A DNA stretch of 64,000 bases from CAMDBL01 sp964498125. GTDB taxonomy: Bacteria; Pseudomonadota; Alphaproteobacteria; Rhizobiales; Hyphomicrobiaceae. The stretch lies in assembly GCA_964498125.1 (NCBI GenBank), contig CAZCGE010000143.1, positions 1 through 64,000 on the forward strand. The letters run 5' to 3'. Positions 53,558 to 62,454 of the stretch are shown here, piece after piece. Under the pieces are notes generated by a model. It saw nothing but the letters and a program-made list of their open reading frames with translations. It was not told the DNA's origin and did not search any database. Position numbers and translations under genes: made by a program. How positions within the stretch are numbered: the first letter of the stretch is position 1; the number at the start of each line of letters is the position of its first letter.

Positions 53558-54457
53558 TTATGTCTGCATGCCCCATTTGCGCACGGTCGCCGCCTCGAGG
53601 TTGCGGAAGATCAAGTTCTCCACGGTCAGGCCGATCAGGATCACCGTGAACAGGCCAGCGAACACGGCGGGAATGTCCAGCATGTTCTTGTTCTCGTAGA
53701 TGTACCAGCCGAGCCCGCCCTTGCCCGAGGAGACGCCGAACACCAACTCGGCGGCGATCAGTGTACGCCAGGCGAATGCCCAGCCGATCTTGAGTCCAGT
53801 CAGGATCGAGGGAAACGCCGCAGGTATCAGGATGAGTGCGACAAACCGGGGCCCCTTGAGGCCATAGTTGCGGCCCACCATGCGCATCGTGTTGGACACC
53901 GAGCGGAAGCCCGAATGCGTGTTCAGCGCCACGGCCCAGAGCACGGAGTGCACCAGCACGAACATGATCGAAAAATCGCCGAGCCCGAACCAGATCAACG
54001 CTAAGGGCAATAGCGCAATGGCGGGCAGCGGGTTGAAGGCCGAGGTCAGGGTCTCGAGCAGGTCGTTGCCGATGCGCGACATCATGGCCAGGGCGGTGAA
54101 TGACATGGCTAGCACCAGCCCGAGGACGTAGCCCTTCAGCAGCAGCGTCACCGAGTTGGACACCTTCTGCGGGATGTCGCCGCTGATGATGGCGGCCTGG
54201 AAGGCTTCGATGGTGGCCGAGAACGTCGGCACCAGCAGCGGGTTGTTGAGGCGGGTGGCGTAAGCCTCCCAGGCGAGGGCGATGACGACGAGAATGAAAA
54301 TCTTCCTGAGCCAGGCCTGATTGACCAGGCTCTGCCATACGGTGAGCGGCTTCTGCACCACGCCGATATCATGGCCGGCGATGGTCTCGCTCAGATATTC
54401 AGGCCGAACCGGAGGCACTGCGGGTAGCCGCGACTGGGACATGTGGACATCAACCAT
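53558..54457 (-). CDS. ABC transporter permease, taurine/nitrate/sulfonate type
   Basis: The 299-residue inner-membrane protein has about six helices and the BPD permease signature: GFRSVSNTMRMVGRNYGLKG and AWRTLIAAELVFGVSSGKGG near the EAA loop. It is the TauC/SsuC type. ATG 54457 overlaps the ATPase stop by eight bases (ATGGTTGA), so ATPase and permease are translationally coupled. With the binding protein at 55281-56297 it forms a complete importer. Confidence 0.93.
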   Translation of the reverse strand: MVDVHMSQSRLPAVPPVRPEYLSETIAGHDIGVVQKPLTVWQSLVNQAWLRKIFILVVIALAWEAYATRLNNPLLVPTFSATIEAFQAAIISGDIPQKVSNSVTLLLKGYVLGLVLAMSFTALAMMSRIGNDLLETLTSAFNPLPAIALLPLALIWFGLGDFSIMFVLVHSVLWAVALNTHSGFRSVSNTMRMVGRNYGLKGPRFVALILIPAAFPSILTGLKIGWAFAWRTLIAAELVFGVSSGKGGLGWYIYENKNMLDIPAVFAGLFTVILIGLTVENLIFRNLEAATVRKWGMQT

Positions 54458-55250
54458 GGCGGACAACCTCCTCTTCCTCGACTTGATCGGCGAACAGCAT
54501 CTCATGGATGCGGTCGGACAACCTGCGCCCCGTCTTGGCATCGACCGGATCACTGCCGTCGCTGTTGAGCTCGCCCTTGACCTGACCCGGGTGCGGCGAC
54601 AGCAGCAAGATGCGATTGCCAATCAGCGTGGCCTCGGGAATCGAGTGGGTGACGAACAGCACTGTGAAGTGCGTATCGGCCCACAGCTGCAGCAACTCCT
54701 CCTGCATCTTGCGCCGCGTCAGGGCGTCGAGGGCTGCGAACGGCTCGTCCATCAGCAACACATCGGGTTCCATGGCCAGCGCGCGGGCGATGGCAACGCG
54801 CTGCTTCATGCCGCCGGACAGCGTGTGCGGATAAGCGTTGGCGAACTTGGTGAGGTTGACCTTGTCGATGTAGCGCATCGCCTGCTCGACGGCGGCCTTG
54901 CCGCACATTTTGCCCGATGAGGTCAAGGCAAACATGACGTTCTGCTTGACCGTCTTCCACGGCAGCAGCTGGTCGAATTCCTGGAACACGAAGACGCGGT
55001 CGGCGCCCGGCCCGCGGATCGGCATGCCCTTGAGCTGCATGCTGCCTTCCGTCGGCGCCATGTAGCCGCCGACGGCCTTGAGCAGGGTGGACTTGCCGCA
55101 CCCGGAGGGTCCGAGCACGACAAACCGGTCCGCGCCATAGACATCGAAGCTGACGCGATAGGTGGCGGTGACCAGATGCTTGTCGGTCTTGTACTGCAGG
55201 GTGACGCCTTGCACTTGCAGCAGGGGGACGGGACCGGACGGTGCGTTCAT
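54450..55250 (-). CDS. ABC transporter ATP-binding protein, taurine/nitrate type
   Basis: The 266-residue ATPase has Walker A LGPSGCGKSTLL, Q-loop FQEFDQLLPWKT, signature HTLSGGMKQRVAIARALA, Walker B VLLMDEPFAALDALT and switch His FVTHSIPEA, matching TauB/SsuB. It energises import at the inner membrane. It lies 30 bases downstream of the binding-protein stop and overlaps the permease start. Confidence 0.94.
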   Translation of the reverse strand: MNAPSGPVPLLQVQGVTLQYKTDKHLVTATYRVSFDVYGADRFVVLGPSGCGKSTLLKAVGGYMAPTEGSMQLKGMPIRGPGADRVFVFQEFDQLLPWKTVKQNVMFALTSSGKMCGKAAVEQAMRYIDKVNLTKFANAYPHTLSGGMKQRVAIARALAMEPDVLLMDEPFAALDALTRRKMQEELLQLWADTHFTVLFVTHSIPEATLIGNRILLLSPHPGQVKGELNSDGSDPVDAKTGRRLSDRIHEMLFADQVEEEEVVRHG

Positions 55251-55280
55251 GGTCGGTAGGCTTTCCTCAATGGGACGCGG

Positions 55281-56297
55281 CTACGAGCCCGGCAAACCGT
55301 GCAACTCGCTAAAGAACAAGTCCTTCCAGTCCGCCGGCTTGACCTTGATGCTGCCGACCGAATGCATGAACTCAGCGTATTTCATCGTGCTCTCCGGCAC
55401 CATGGTCCATTTCACCTGTTTGCCGGAGGCGATCTCGGCGACCTTCTCGACCGGCAACTTCGACTTGACGTTGTCGATCCAATACTGGGCCGCCGGCTTG
55501 ACGTCGGCGTTCAGCATCTCCGTCGCCTCCCGGAAGGCGGCGATCAGCGCCTTGTAGAGGGCCGGATTCTTGTCGCGGAACTGCGCGGAGGTCCAGGCGA
55601 CGGTGAACGTGTGTGGTCCGCCGAACACGTCGTAGGAGTTCAGCACGGTGCGGATGCCGGCCTTCTCCAATTGCTGGAACTGGAAGGGCGGCACGGAGAA
55701 CACGCTGGTGATATCGGCGGCCTCGCCCAGCAAGGCGATGGTGGCGTCCGGCGGCGACATGCCGACGGTCAGCGGGTCGAGCTTGTTAAAATTGGCCGGA
55801 CCCCACTGCTTGGCCGCGGCCATCTGCAGCAGCATCGCCTGCAGCGAGACCTTGACCGCCGGCACCGCGATCTTGTCCTGCTCGGTGAAATCCGCGATGC
55901 CCTTGATCCTGGGATTGCGCGTATTGAGGAAGATCGGCTGCGAGGAGAACGTGGTGACGCCCTTGACGGCGTTCGGTGTGCCCTGCGTGCGCGCCCAGAT
56001 CGTCAGCAAGCCCGGAACGCCGCCGGAGACGATGTCGACCGAGCCCGACAGCAGTGCATCGTTCATCGCCGACGGACTGTTGAAGGTGGTCCACACCACC
56101 TTGACCTCGGGTATGCCGGCAGCCTTGGCGTGCTTCTCCAACAGTTGGTGCCGCTCCATCAGGTTGAACTGCAGGTAGCCCATGGAAAACTGCCGCGCGA
56201 AGCGGATTTCCGGCGCCTGGGCGGAGGCGGCTGCGGCACTCACCGCCAGCGCAGCCCCGGCGACCAGCGCAGTTGCGAACCTTCTGGTTATCGGCAT
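55281..56297 (-). CDS. NMT1/TauA-like ABC substrate-binding protein
   Basis: The 338-residue periplasmic protein has a signal peptide (MPITRRFATALVAGAALAVS, cleavage near ASAQ). It shares with two other genes here (57426-58469 and 61352-62356) a distinctive set of motifs: LLTIWARTQGTPNAVKG, IAVPAVKVSLQAMLLQMAA, and the C-terminal MKYAEFMHSVGSIKVKPADW. ATG 56297 follows GGGAGGAACC. It heads the ABC operon with the ATPase and permease. Ligand unknown; sulfonate-like or carboxylate compounds are suggested by the family and the TauD-like neighbour. Confidence 0.92.
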   Translation of the reverse strand: MPITRRFATALVAGAALAVSAAAASAQAPEIRFARQFSMGYLQFNLMERHQLLEKHAKAAGIPEVKVVWTTFNSPSAMNDALLSGSVDIVSGGVPGLLTIWARTQGTPNAVKGVTTFSSQPIFLNTRNPRIKGIADFTEQDKIAVPAVKVSLQAMLLQMAAAKQWGPANFNKLDPLTVGMSPPDATIALLGEAADITSVFSVPPFQFQQLEKAGIRTVLNSYDVFGGPHTFTVAWTSAQFRDKNPALYKALIAAFREATEMLNADVKPAAQYWIDNVKSKLPVEKVAEIASGKQVKWTMVPESTMKYAEFMHSVGSIKVKPADWKDLFFSELHGLPGS

Positions 56298-56323
56298 CCT
56301 GGTTCCTCCCTTGTTCATTGGCC

Positions 56324-56439
56324 CCGCCGTAGGTCGGGTCGAGCCCTTCGCGAGACCCGACGCCGCTCTCGCCTTTCCTGCCGCAGCCAAGTCGGGTCTC
56401 CCCCGGATTAAATCCGGGGCTCGACCCGACCTACGGCGG
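56324..56439. repeat. Inverted repeat, GTAGGTCGGGTCGAGCCC type
   Basis: CCGCCGTAGGTCGGGTCGAG (from 56324) and its complement (ending 56439) form long arms, with inner GGTCGGGTC-like and CCCCGGATT/AATCCGGGG stems. It fills the gap between the binding-protein start and the TauD-like stop codon (three bases away). Confidence 0.85.
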
Positions 56440-56442
56440 ACA

Positions 56443-57321
56443 TCACGCCGCCAGGCGGGCGTAGTCCTTGGTCGCCATCACCTGCACGCGCCGCATGTAG
56501 CGCGGTTCATCGGCATTGTAGTCGGGGATGGCGTTGTGCACGGTGCCGATGTTGTCCCACATCAGCACGTCGCCCTCGGCCCATTGGTGGGCGTGGAAGA
56601 ATTTCTCCTGTTCCTGGTGCTTGAACAGGACGTCCAGCAGCTCGTCGCTCTCGGCCTTAGCCATGCCGTCGATGCACATGGCATAGCCGGGATTGCAGTA
56701 GAGTATGGTGCGGCCGGTGATCGGGTGGGTGCGAAAGATCGGCTGCGAAACCGGCGGCTTCTTGGCGCGCTGCTCTGGCGTCAGCGGCGGACGCGTGGAG
56801 CCGGGCTTGGCGCGCATCATGTCCCAGAACTTGATGAAGTCGTGCGTCGCCGTGCGGTCGCTCAACCGGCGCTTGATGTCGGCCGGCAGGTCCTCGTAGG
56901 CGGCATGCATGTTGCGGAACTGCGTATCGCCGAGCGGCCGGCCATCGCGCAGTGGCACTTTGATGGCATGCAGCACGTTGGCGAGCGCGATGTCTCGGCT
57001 GTAGGACATATCCGTGTGCCAGCTCTGGCCGGCGTCGACGAAGCCGACCGGTTTGCCGTCCTTCGTCATGTTGGAGAGGATCATCACCTCCGAGTGGCCC
57101 GGCTCGTGGAACTGATTGGCGACGTTGATCTCCAGATCGCCGAACATGGACCCGAAGCGGGCGAACGCATCGGTGCTCAGGGTCTGGCGCGGAAAGCACA
57201 GCACGCCGTGCTCTCCGAGCGCGCGCAGGATCAGCTTGAAGTCGCCGTCCGGGACCGGCTGCCCCAGGTTGATGTCCTCGATGCTGGCGCCAAGCGCCTT
57301 GCCGCTGGGTCTGATCTGCAT
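56443..57321 (-). CDS. TauD/TfdA-family Fe(II)/2-oxoglutarate dioxygenase
   Basis: The protein is a non-haem iron oxygenase that uses 2-oxoglutarate. The metal facial triad is visible as SWHTDMSY (His102, Asp104) and the distal VHNAIPDY, and RYMRRVQV supplies the 2-oxoglutarate-binding Arg. Related enzymes release sulfite from taurine or hydroxylate aryloxy acids. ATG 57321 gives 292 residues; the GTG at 57342 is only one base from GGGAG and is less likely. It is upstream of the ABC operon on the same strand, implying that the imported compound is its substrate. Confidence 0.92.
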   Translation of the reverse strand: MQIRPSGKALGASIEDINLGQPVPDGDFKLILRALGEHGVLCFPRQTLSTDAFARFGSMFGDLEINVANQFHEPGHSEVMILSNMTKDGKPVGFVDAGQSWHTDMSYSRDIALANVLHAIKVPLRDGRPLGDTQFRNMHAAYEDLPADIKRRLSDRTATHDFIKFWDMMRAKPGSTRPPLTPEQRAKKPPVSQPIFRTHPITGRTILYCNPGYAMCIDGMAKAESDELLDVLFKHQEQEKFFHAHQWAEGDVLMWDNIGTVHNAIPDYNADEPRYMRRVQVMATKDYARLAA

Positions 57322-57425
57322 GTCATCGCTCGTTGTTGCCACCTCCCAGCGGGTCTATCATGAATAGCGAGCGCGCAAAAGTTGACGCAGCGCCAGACAT
57401 CGAGATCCGACCAGGGAGGCAGACT

Positions 57426-58469
57426 ATGCCATGGGGCAAGACCACTGCATTGATGAACCGTCGGCAGGCCTTGGGGAGCATGGCGGCTGGCGCTGGCCTG
57501 CTCGCCGCGCCGGCCATCCTGCGAGCGCAGGCGCCGCTGGCCGTGCGCTTCGTCCAACAGCGCGGTCTGCTCTATATCCCGATCGACATCATGGTCAGCG
57601 GCGGCGTGCTGCAGGCGGAGGCGACCAAGCTCGGCCTCGGCAAGGTCGAGGCCACCGCCACCACCTTGAACGGCCCGGGTCCGATCCTCGATGCGCTGCT
57701 GTCGGGCGCCGCCGACTACGGCACCGCGGCGCTGCCCTCGCTGCTGACGCTGTGGGAGAAGACGCGCGGCACCGCCAACGAGGTGCGCGCGGTCGGCACC
57801 GTCAGCAACGGCGCCATCACGCTTTACACCATCAATCCGAACGTCAAGACCATTGCCGATTTTACCGACAAGGACCGCATCGCCGTGCCGACGGTGCGGC
57901 TGTCGTTCAACGCCATGATGCTGCAGATGGCGGCCGAGCAGCTGTGGAACGATCCCTTCAAGCTCGACCATCTGACGGTCGCGTTCGGCCATCCCGATGC
58001 CGTCACGGCGATGTCGGCGGGCTACGGCAAGGCGACCGTGACCGCGCACGCGGCCGTCCAGCCCTTCACCAATCGCGGCCTCAAACTGCCCGGCGCGCAC
58101 ATTATAACCGACAGCCGCAAGGTGTTCGGCGGGCCGCTGACGCAGATCACGCTGCTGGCGGCGAAGCCGACCAAGGACAAGAACCCCACCCTGTTCAAGG
58201 CTGTCGCCAATGCGCTTGAGCAGTCGATCAAGGTCGCCAACGCCGACAAGCGTGCCGCCGCCACGTTGTGGAAGGAGGCGCAGAAAGCGCCTGAGAACGT
58301 CGACGATCTCGTCGCCCTGCTCGACGATCCAGGCTTCGAGTTCACCTCCAAGCCGCAGCGCATCGCCCACTTCACGGCCTTCCTCAACCGCATCGGCACC
58401 ATGAAGGCCAAGGTTGGCGACTGGAAGGAGCTGTTCTGGGAATCGGCGCACCACCAGCAGGGCGATTGA
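57426..58469 (+). CDS. NMT1/TauA-like substrate-binding protein with twin-arginine-like signal
   Basis: The 347-residue protein starts at ATG 57426 after GGGAGGCAGACT. Its signal region NRRQALGSMAAGAGLLAAPA has paired Arg and a weak hydrophobic core, consistent with Tat export. Core motifs PSLLTLWEKTRGTANEVRAV, IAVPTVRLSFNAMMLQMAA and GTMKAKVGDWKELFW make it a paralogue of 55281-56297. It leads a plus-strand operon with an amidohydrolase and an SDR, beginning divergently from the TauD-like gene. Confidence 0.92.
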   Translation: MPWGKTTALMNRRQALGSMAAGAGLLAAPAILRAQAPLAVRFVQQRGLLYIPIDIMVSGGVLQAEATKLGLGKVEATATTLNGPGPILDALLSGAADYGTAALPSLLTLWEKTRGTANEVRAVGTVSNGAITLYTINPNVKTIADFTDKDRIAVPTVRLSFNAMMLQMAAEQLWNDPFKLDHLTVAFGHPDAVTAMSAGYGKATVTAHAAVQPFTNRGLKLPGAHIITDSRKVFGGPLTQITLLAAKPTKDKNPTLFKAVANALEQSIKVANADKRAAATLWKEAQKAPENVDDLVALLDDPGFEFTSKPQRIAHFTAFLNRIGTMKAKVGDWKELFWESAHHQQGD

Positions 58470-58471
58470 TC

Positions 58472-59353
58472 ATGCCAGATCAACGCCTGCCGACCTTTCA
58501 TACGAGCCCGAGCAAGCCGAAGCTGCGGCTGCCACCGGGGTCCTGGGATACGCACTGCCATGTGTTCGGGCCTAAGGACAAATTTCCGTTCGCGCCGACC
58601 GCGACGATTGATCCGGCGGACGCCACCAAGGCGCAGCTATTCGCGTTGCATGTCCATCTCGGCATCGAGCGCTGCGTCATTGTGCAGACGGCGCTGCACG
58701 GCATGGACAACCGCGTCACGGAGGACGCACTGGCGGCCAAGGGCGGCAGCTACCTCGGCATCGCCCTGCTGCCTGTTACTGTTGGGGATGCCGAGCTGCG
58801 ACGGCTCGACCGGCTGGGCTTTCGCGGCGTGCGCTTCAATTTCATGCGGCATCTGCACCAGTACGCCTCGCTCGAGGAGGTCTTGGGCCTGACCACCCGG
58901 CTCGCCGCCATCGGCTGGCATCTGCAGATCCATATGGAGAGCGGCCAGATCGAGGCCATGGCCCCGATCCTGGAGCGCTCGCCGGTGCCCGTCGTGATCG
59001 ACCACATCGGCCGCGTCGATGCGGGTTTGGGACTGGAGCAGCCCGCGTTCCAGCGCCTGCTGCGCCTGCTCGACAACGACAGGTTCTGGGTCAAGGTCAG
59101 CGGCATGGATCGCATCACGCGCACTGGGCCGCCCTATGCCGACGCGTTGCCGTTCGCGCTGAAGCTCGTCGGCGAATTCCCCGACCGGGTCGTGTGGGGC
59201 ACCGACTGGCCGCATCCCCATCACAAAGGCCCGATCCCGGATGATGGCGCCCTCGTCGACAGCATCGCCGCGATGGCGCCGACGGTAGCGCTGCGCCGCA
59301 AGCTGATGGTCGACAACCCACGCCGGCTGTATGACAGGGGAGGTGCGCGATGA
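58472..59353 (+). CDS. Amidohydrolase-family TIM-barrel hydrolase (2-pyrone-4,6-dicarboxylate lactonase-like)
   Basis: The 293-residue protein shows WDTHCHVFGP (metal or substrate His pair), ERCVIVQTALHGMDNR, GVRFNFMRHLHQYASLEEVL, VVIDHIGRVDAG and VVWGTDWPHPHHKGP. These match the cluster of amidohydrolases containing LigI, which opens 2-pyrone-4,6-dicarboxylate in aromatic breakdown, and related lactonases. It starts one base after the SBP stop and overlaps the SDR by four bases. An exact lactone substrate is not proven. Confidence 0.9.
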   Translation: MPDQRLPTFHTSPSKPKLRLPPGSWDTHCHVFGPKDKFPFAPTATIDPADATKAQLFALHVHLGIERCVIVQTALHGMDNRVTEDALAAKGGSYLGIALLPVTVGDAELRRLDRLGFRGVRFNFMRHLHQYASLEEVLGLTTRLAAIGWHLQIHMESGQIEAMAPILERSPVPVVIDHIGRVDAGLGLEQPAFQRLLRLLDNDRFWVKVSGMDRITRTGPPYADALPFALKLVGEFPDRVVWGTDWPHPHHKGPIPDDGALVDSIAAMAPTVALRRKLMVDNPRRLYDRGGAR

Positions 59354-60150
59354 CGCGGAGACTGGAAGGGAAAATCGCCCTCATCACCGGCGCCGGCTGC
59401 GTCGGTCCGGGCTGGGGCAACGGACGGGCGATGGCGGTGCGCTTCGCCGAGGAGGGGGCAAAAATCTTTGCCGTCGACCGCGAGTTGGCGCCCATGGAAG
59501 AAACCGTGGGGCGCGTGCGTCAGGCCGGCGGCGGCATCACCACCCACCTCGCCGACGTCACTGATGGCGCCGCCGTCGCAGACATGGTCAAGGCGTGCAT
59601 GGCGCACTACGGCCGCATCGACGTGCTGGTCAACAACGTCGGCGGCTCGGCGGCCGGCGGTCCCGTGGAGATGTCCGAGGACGTATTCGACGCCCAAGTC
59701 GATGCCAACCTCAAGAGCGTGTTCCTGACGCTCAAGCACGTGCTGCCGATCATGGAAAAACAGGGCGGCGGCGCCGTCGTCAACATTGCCTCGGCCTCGG
59801 GCATCCGCTGGACCGGCAGCGCGCAGGTCGCTTACGCGGCGACCAAGGCCGGCGTCATCCAGCTGACGCGCGTCGTCGCCATCCAGTACGCGGCCAAGAG
59901 CATCCGCGTGAACTGCGTCATCCCCGGCCAGATGCACACGCCGATGGTCGAGACACGGCTGGCCAAGCAGCGCGCAGGCGGCGACGTTGCAGCACTGCTG
60001 GCCCAGCGCCAGTCGCGCATCCCGCTGCCGTTCATGGGGGATGGTCGCGACACCGCCAACGCCGCGCTGTTCCTCGCCTCCGACGAGGCCCGTTTCGTCA
60101 CCGGAACGGAGATCGTTGTCGATGGCGGCATGACGGTGCGCAGTGGGTGA
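59350..60150 (+). CDS. Short-chain dehydrogenase/reductase
   Basis: The 266-residue classical SDR has the cofactor motif ITGAGCVGPGWGNG with a small insertion, NNVGG, the catalytic Ser in NIASASGIRWTG and YAATK, and C-terminal FVTGTEIVVDGGMTV. It oxidises or reduces an alcohol/ketone using NAD(P). The start overlaps the amidohydrolase stop (ATGA) and has GGGAGG upstream, so it is one operon with it. Confidence 0.92.
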   Translation: MTRRLEGKIALITGAGCVGPGWGNGRAMAVRFAEEGAKIFAVDRELAPMEETVGRVRQAGGGITTHLADVTDGAAVADMVKACMAHYGRIDVLVNNVGGSAAGGPVEMSEDVFDAQVDANLKSVFLTLKHVLPIMEKQGGGAVVNIASASGIRWTGSAQVAYAATKAGVIQLTRVVAIQYAAKSIRVNCVIPGQMHTPMVETRLAKQRAGGDVAALLAQRQSRIPLPFMGDGRDTANAALFLASDEARFVTGTEIVVDGGMTVRSG

Positions 60151-60160
60151 TGGGACCGTC

Positions 60161-60187
60161 GGGGTCAGACCCTGCGGGTCTGACCCC
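60161..60187. repeat. Palindrome, GGGGTCAGACCC family
   Basis: GGGGTCAGACCC, loop TGC and exact complement, 11 bases after the SDR stop codon. A further tandem copy begins at 60265, giving GGGGTCAGACCCGCGGGGTC before the larger element. Confidence 0.85.
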
Positions 60188-60278
60188 ATGCTCCGACTTC
60201 GCCAGAGGATTGGCCAGCCTCGACGCACGCATCGAAATTTCCACAGCCAACGATGATCGTGCCTGGGGTCAGACCCGC

Positions 60279-60500
60279 GGGGTCAGACCCCATACGCGCT
60301 AACTTTGGTCTGTTGGAGCCCCAACCTATCCTCTGCGTCCCCGGACAAGCGATCCGACCGCGAGGTCGGAGGGCGAAGATCCGGGGTCTTCACCCTTCTT
60401 ATATGTGGAAGACCCCGGCTCTGCGCGGCCACCGCCGCTTCGGCCGGGGACGCAGATCGATAGGTAGCTACCTTATGTTAGCGCGTATGGGGTCTGACCC
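60279..60500. mobile_element. MITE-like 222-bp nested inverted-repeat element
   Basis: The terminal arms 60279-60303 and 60477-60500 pair as GGGGTCAGACCCCATACGCG... and its complement with one indel. Inside, CTCTGCGTCCCCGG pairs with CCGGGGACGCAG, then CCGGGGTCTTCAC with GTGGAAGACCCCGG around an AT-rich loop TTCTTATAT. The result is a long imperfect hairpin with no coding capacity. It looks like a miniature transposable element or a structured non-coding RNA inserted at a GGGGTCAGACCC palindrome. Confidence 0.7.
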
Positions 60501-60506
60501 AGAAAC

Positions 60507-61331
60507 TCACCCGCCAAAGACCAGCGCCGGCGCGATCGGCTCGCTGTCGAGGCGGGCGACGATGCCGGCCAGCGCGGGCTTCGGCGCGGGATACTCTTGC
60601 ATCACATAGGGGTCATGACCGGGCACGATCAGCCGCGGTGACGGCGCCAGACGTTCCAGCGTGCGATAGGCGTCGAGCATCTGGCCGAGGTGGAAGGCGG
60701 TGGTGAACGGGCGGTTGGTGGCCATGTTCTCGTAGAAGTGGGTGGCGTCCGAGGCCAGCACCAGCCAGCCGCGCCGCGTATGCACACGCACGGACTGCAA
60801 TCCGTCGGAGTGGCCGTGCGTGGGATGCAGGGTGATGCCGGGCGCAATCTCGACCTCGCCGGCGTGCATTTCTATCCTGCCCTGGAAGTTGAGACGCACC
60901 ATGCCGACCACGTCCTCGACGTGATAGCTGTGGCCGAGCTTGGCATAGCGCATGTACTTGCCGGTGGCGTAGGCCATCTCGCGCTCCTGCAGGTGGAAGC
61001 GCGCCTGCGGGAACTTGTCAAAGTTGCCGGCGTGATCGTAGTGCAAGTGGGTCAGGATCACGTCGCGCACGTCGCGCGCATCGACGCCGAGCAGCTTCAG
61101 GCTCTCGATCGGGCAGCGCAGGAACGTGCGCTTCCTCTCCCTGGCCATCTCGGCGGTGAAGCCGGTATCAATGATGGTGGCGCCGCCGGGCCCGATGGCG
61201 ACCCAGGTGAAATAGTCCATCGCCATCGGCCCGTCGTGAGGATCGCCGCCGATGAAATGGTCGCTGCGCCTCGCCTCGCGCATGGCATAGCGCAGCGCGT
61301 AGACCTCGTACTGGGGCAGTGCGGTTTGCAT
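60507..61331 (-). CDS. Metallo-beta-lactamase-fold hydrolase (AHL-lactonase-like)
   Basis: The 274-residue zinc hydrolase has the dinuclear motif THLHYDHAGN (His95, His97, Asp99, His100), TPTHGHSDGLQ-type His in LHPTHGHSDG, VLASDATHFYEN and VPGHDPYVM. The length and these motifs match quorum-signal lactonases such as AttM/AiiA and related lactone hydrolases. ATG 61331 follows GGAG at nine bases. It starts 20 bases after the stop of an NMT1-like gene, so it may open a lactone in the same pathway rather than a quorum signal. Confidence 0.9.
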   Translation of the reverse strand: MQTALPQYEVYALRYAMREARRSDHFIGGDPHDGPMAMDYFTWVAIGPGGATIIDTGFTAEMARERKRTFLRCPIESLKLLGVDARDVRDVILTHLHYDHAGNFDKFPQARFHLQEREMAYATGKYMRYAKLGHSYHVEDVVGMVRLNFQGRIEMHAGEVEIAPGITLHPTHGHSDGLQSVRVHTRRGWLVLASDATHFYENMATNRPFTTAFHLGQMLDAYRTLERLAPSPRLIVPGHDPYVMQEYPAPKPALAGIVARLDSEPIAPALVFGG

Positions 61332-61351
61332 GGATCGTTTCTCCACGTGCT

Positions 61352-62356
61352 TCACCCGCCCGGCACGCCGTGGATCGCTGGAAAGAACAGCTCCTGCCAC
61401 GTCGCGGGCTTTTGCTTGATGCTGCCGACACCAGCCATGAATTCGGCGTACTTCATGAGATTCTCCGGTGACGTCGTGTAGCGGATGTCGGGATCGTTGA
61501 GCACCTCGAGCACCTCGTCGAGCTTCATGCCCTGGCCTTCCATGTCGAGGAACACCTGGGCCGCGGCGCGCTTGTCGGCATTGACGAAGGCGATCCCCTC
61601 CTGCAGCGCTTTCAGGAATACGGCGTAGGCCTTGGGGTTGGCGTCGTGGAATTTCCCGGTCGTGTAGAGCATCGTGAACGTGCTCGGGCCGCCCATGACG
61701 TCGTTCGAGGTCAGGATCGTGCGCACGTCGGCTGCCTTGCGCTCGCGCTGATGGAACGGCGGCGAGGCGAAGTGGGCCGCGATGTCGGCACGGCCGGACA
61801 TCAGCGCGATCAGGGCATCGGGGTGGGTCAGTCCGACCGTGAATTTGTCGTAGCGCGCGAACTCGGCCGCGCCGAACTCCTTGATCGCCGCCATCTGCAT
61901 GATGATGGCCGGGATCGAGACCTTCACCGCGGTGATGGCGATCTTGTCGGTGGGCTGCAGGTCACGCAGCGATTTCAGGTGCGGCGCGCGGGTGTTGAGA
62001 TACATCGGGATCGAGGTCATCGCGGCGACGCCCTTGACGCCGATGTTGCCGCGGGTTCGATCCCACAGCGTCAGGAAGGCCGGCGGGCCGGCCACAACCA
62101 CGTCGGCGGCGCCCGACAGCAGCAGATCGTTGACCAGCGCGGGACCGCCGAGCCTGATCCATTCGGCGCGCAGGTTGGGCAGCCCGGCCTCGCGCGCCTT
62201 GGCCTCGATCAGGCCCTTCTGCTCCATCACCAGCAGCGGCAAAAAACCGACCCCGCCGGCCCCACGCGGGATCTTGATCACGTCGACTTCGGACATCGCC
62301 AGCGACGGCCACAGCATGACGGCGCCGCACAGCGCCGCAAGGCATGTCTTCATCAT
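61352..62356 (-). CDS. NMT1/TauA-like ABC substrate-binding protein
   Basis: The 334-residue periplasmic protein has signal MMKTCLAALCGAVMLWPSLA and the paralogue motifs AFLTLWDRTRGNIGVKGVAA, IAITAVKVSIPAIIMQMAA and MKYAEFMAGVGSIKQKPATW. ATG 62356 is eight bases from GGGAGG; a GTG at 62362 is too close. It precedes the lactonase-like gene in one transcript and has no permease of its own, so it may use the permease at 53558-54457. Confidence 0.92.
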   Translation of the reverse strand: MMKTCLAALCGAVMLWPSLAMSEVDVIKIPRGAGGVGFLPLLVMEQKGLIEAKAREAGLPNLRAEWIRLGGPALVNDLLLSGAADVVVAGPPAFLTLWDRTRGNIGVKGVAAMTSIPMYLNTRAPHLKSLRDLQPTDKIAITAVKVSIPAIIMQMAAIKEFGAAEFARYDKFTVGLTHPDALIALMSGRADIAAHFASPPFHQRERKAADVRTILTSNDVMGGPSTFTMLYTTGKFHDANPKAYAVFLKALQEGIAFVNADKRAAAQVFLDMEGQGMKLDEVLEVLNDPDIRYTTSPENLMKYAEFMAGVGSIKQKPATWQELFFPAIHGVPGG

Positions 62357-62454
62357 TGTCACATCCTCCCACGGACTGCGCTCATGCGCACCTTCGATCC
62401 AAGTCTATTGCGCCGCAGCGTCGAGCACCAGCCAGACCGCGGACGACGACATCG

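Noticed and set aside
60507..61331. Quorum-quenching lactonase as a firm call
   Set aside because: The zinc motif fits, but the operon context with a nutrient receptor and PLP enzyme fits a catabolic lactonase equally well; the name is kept generic.
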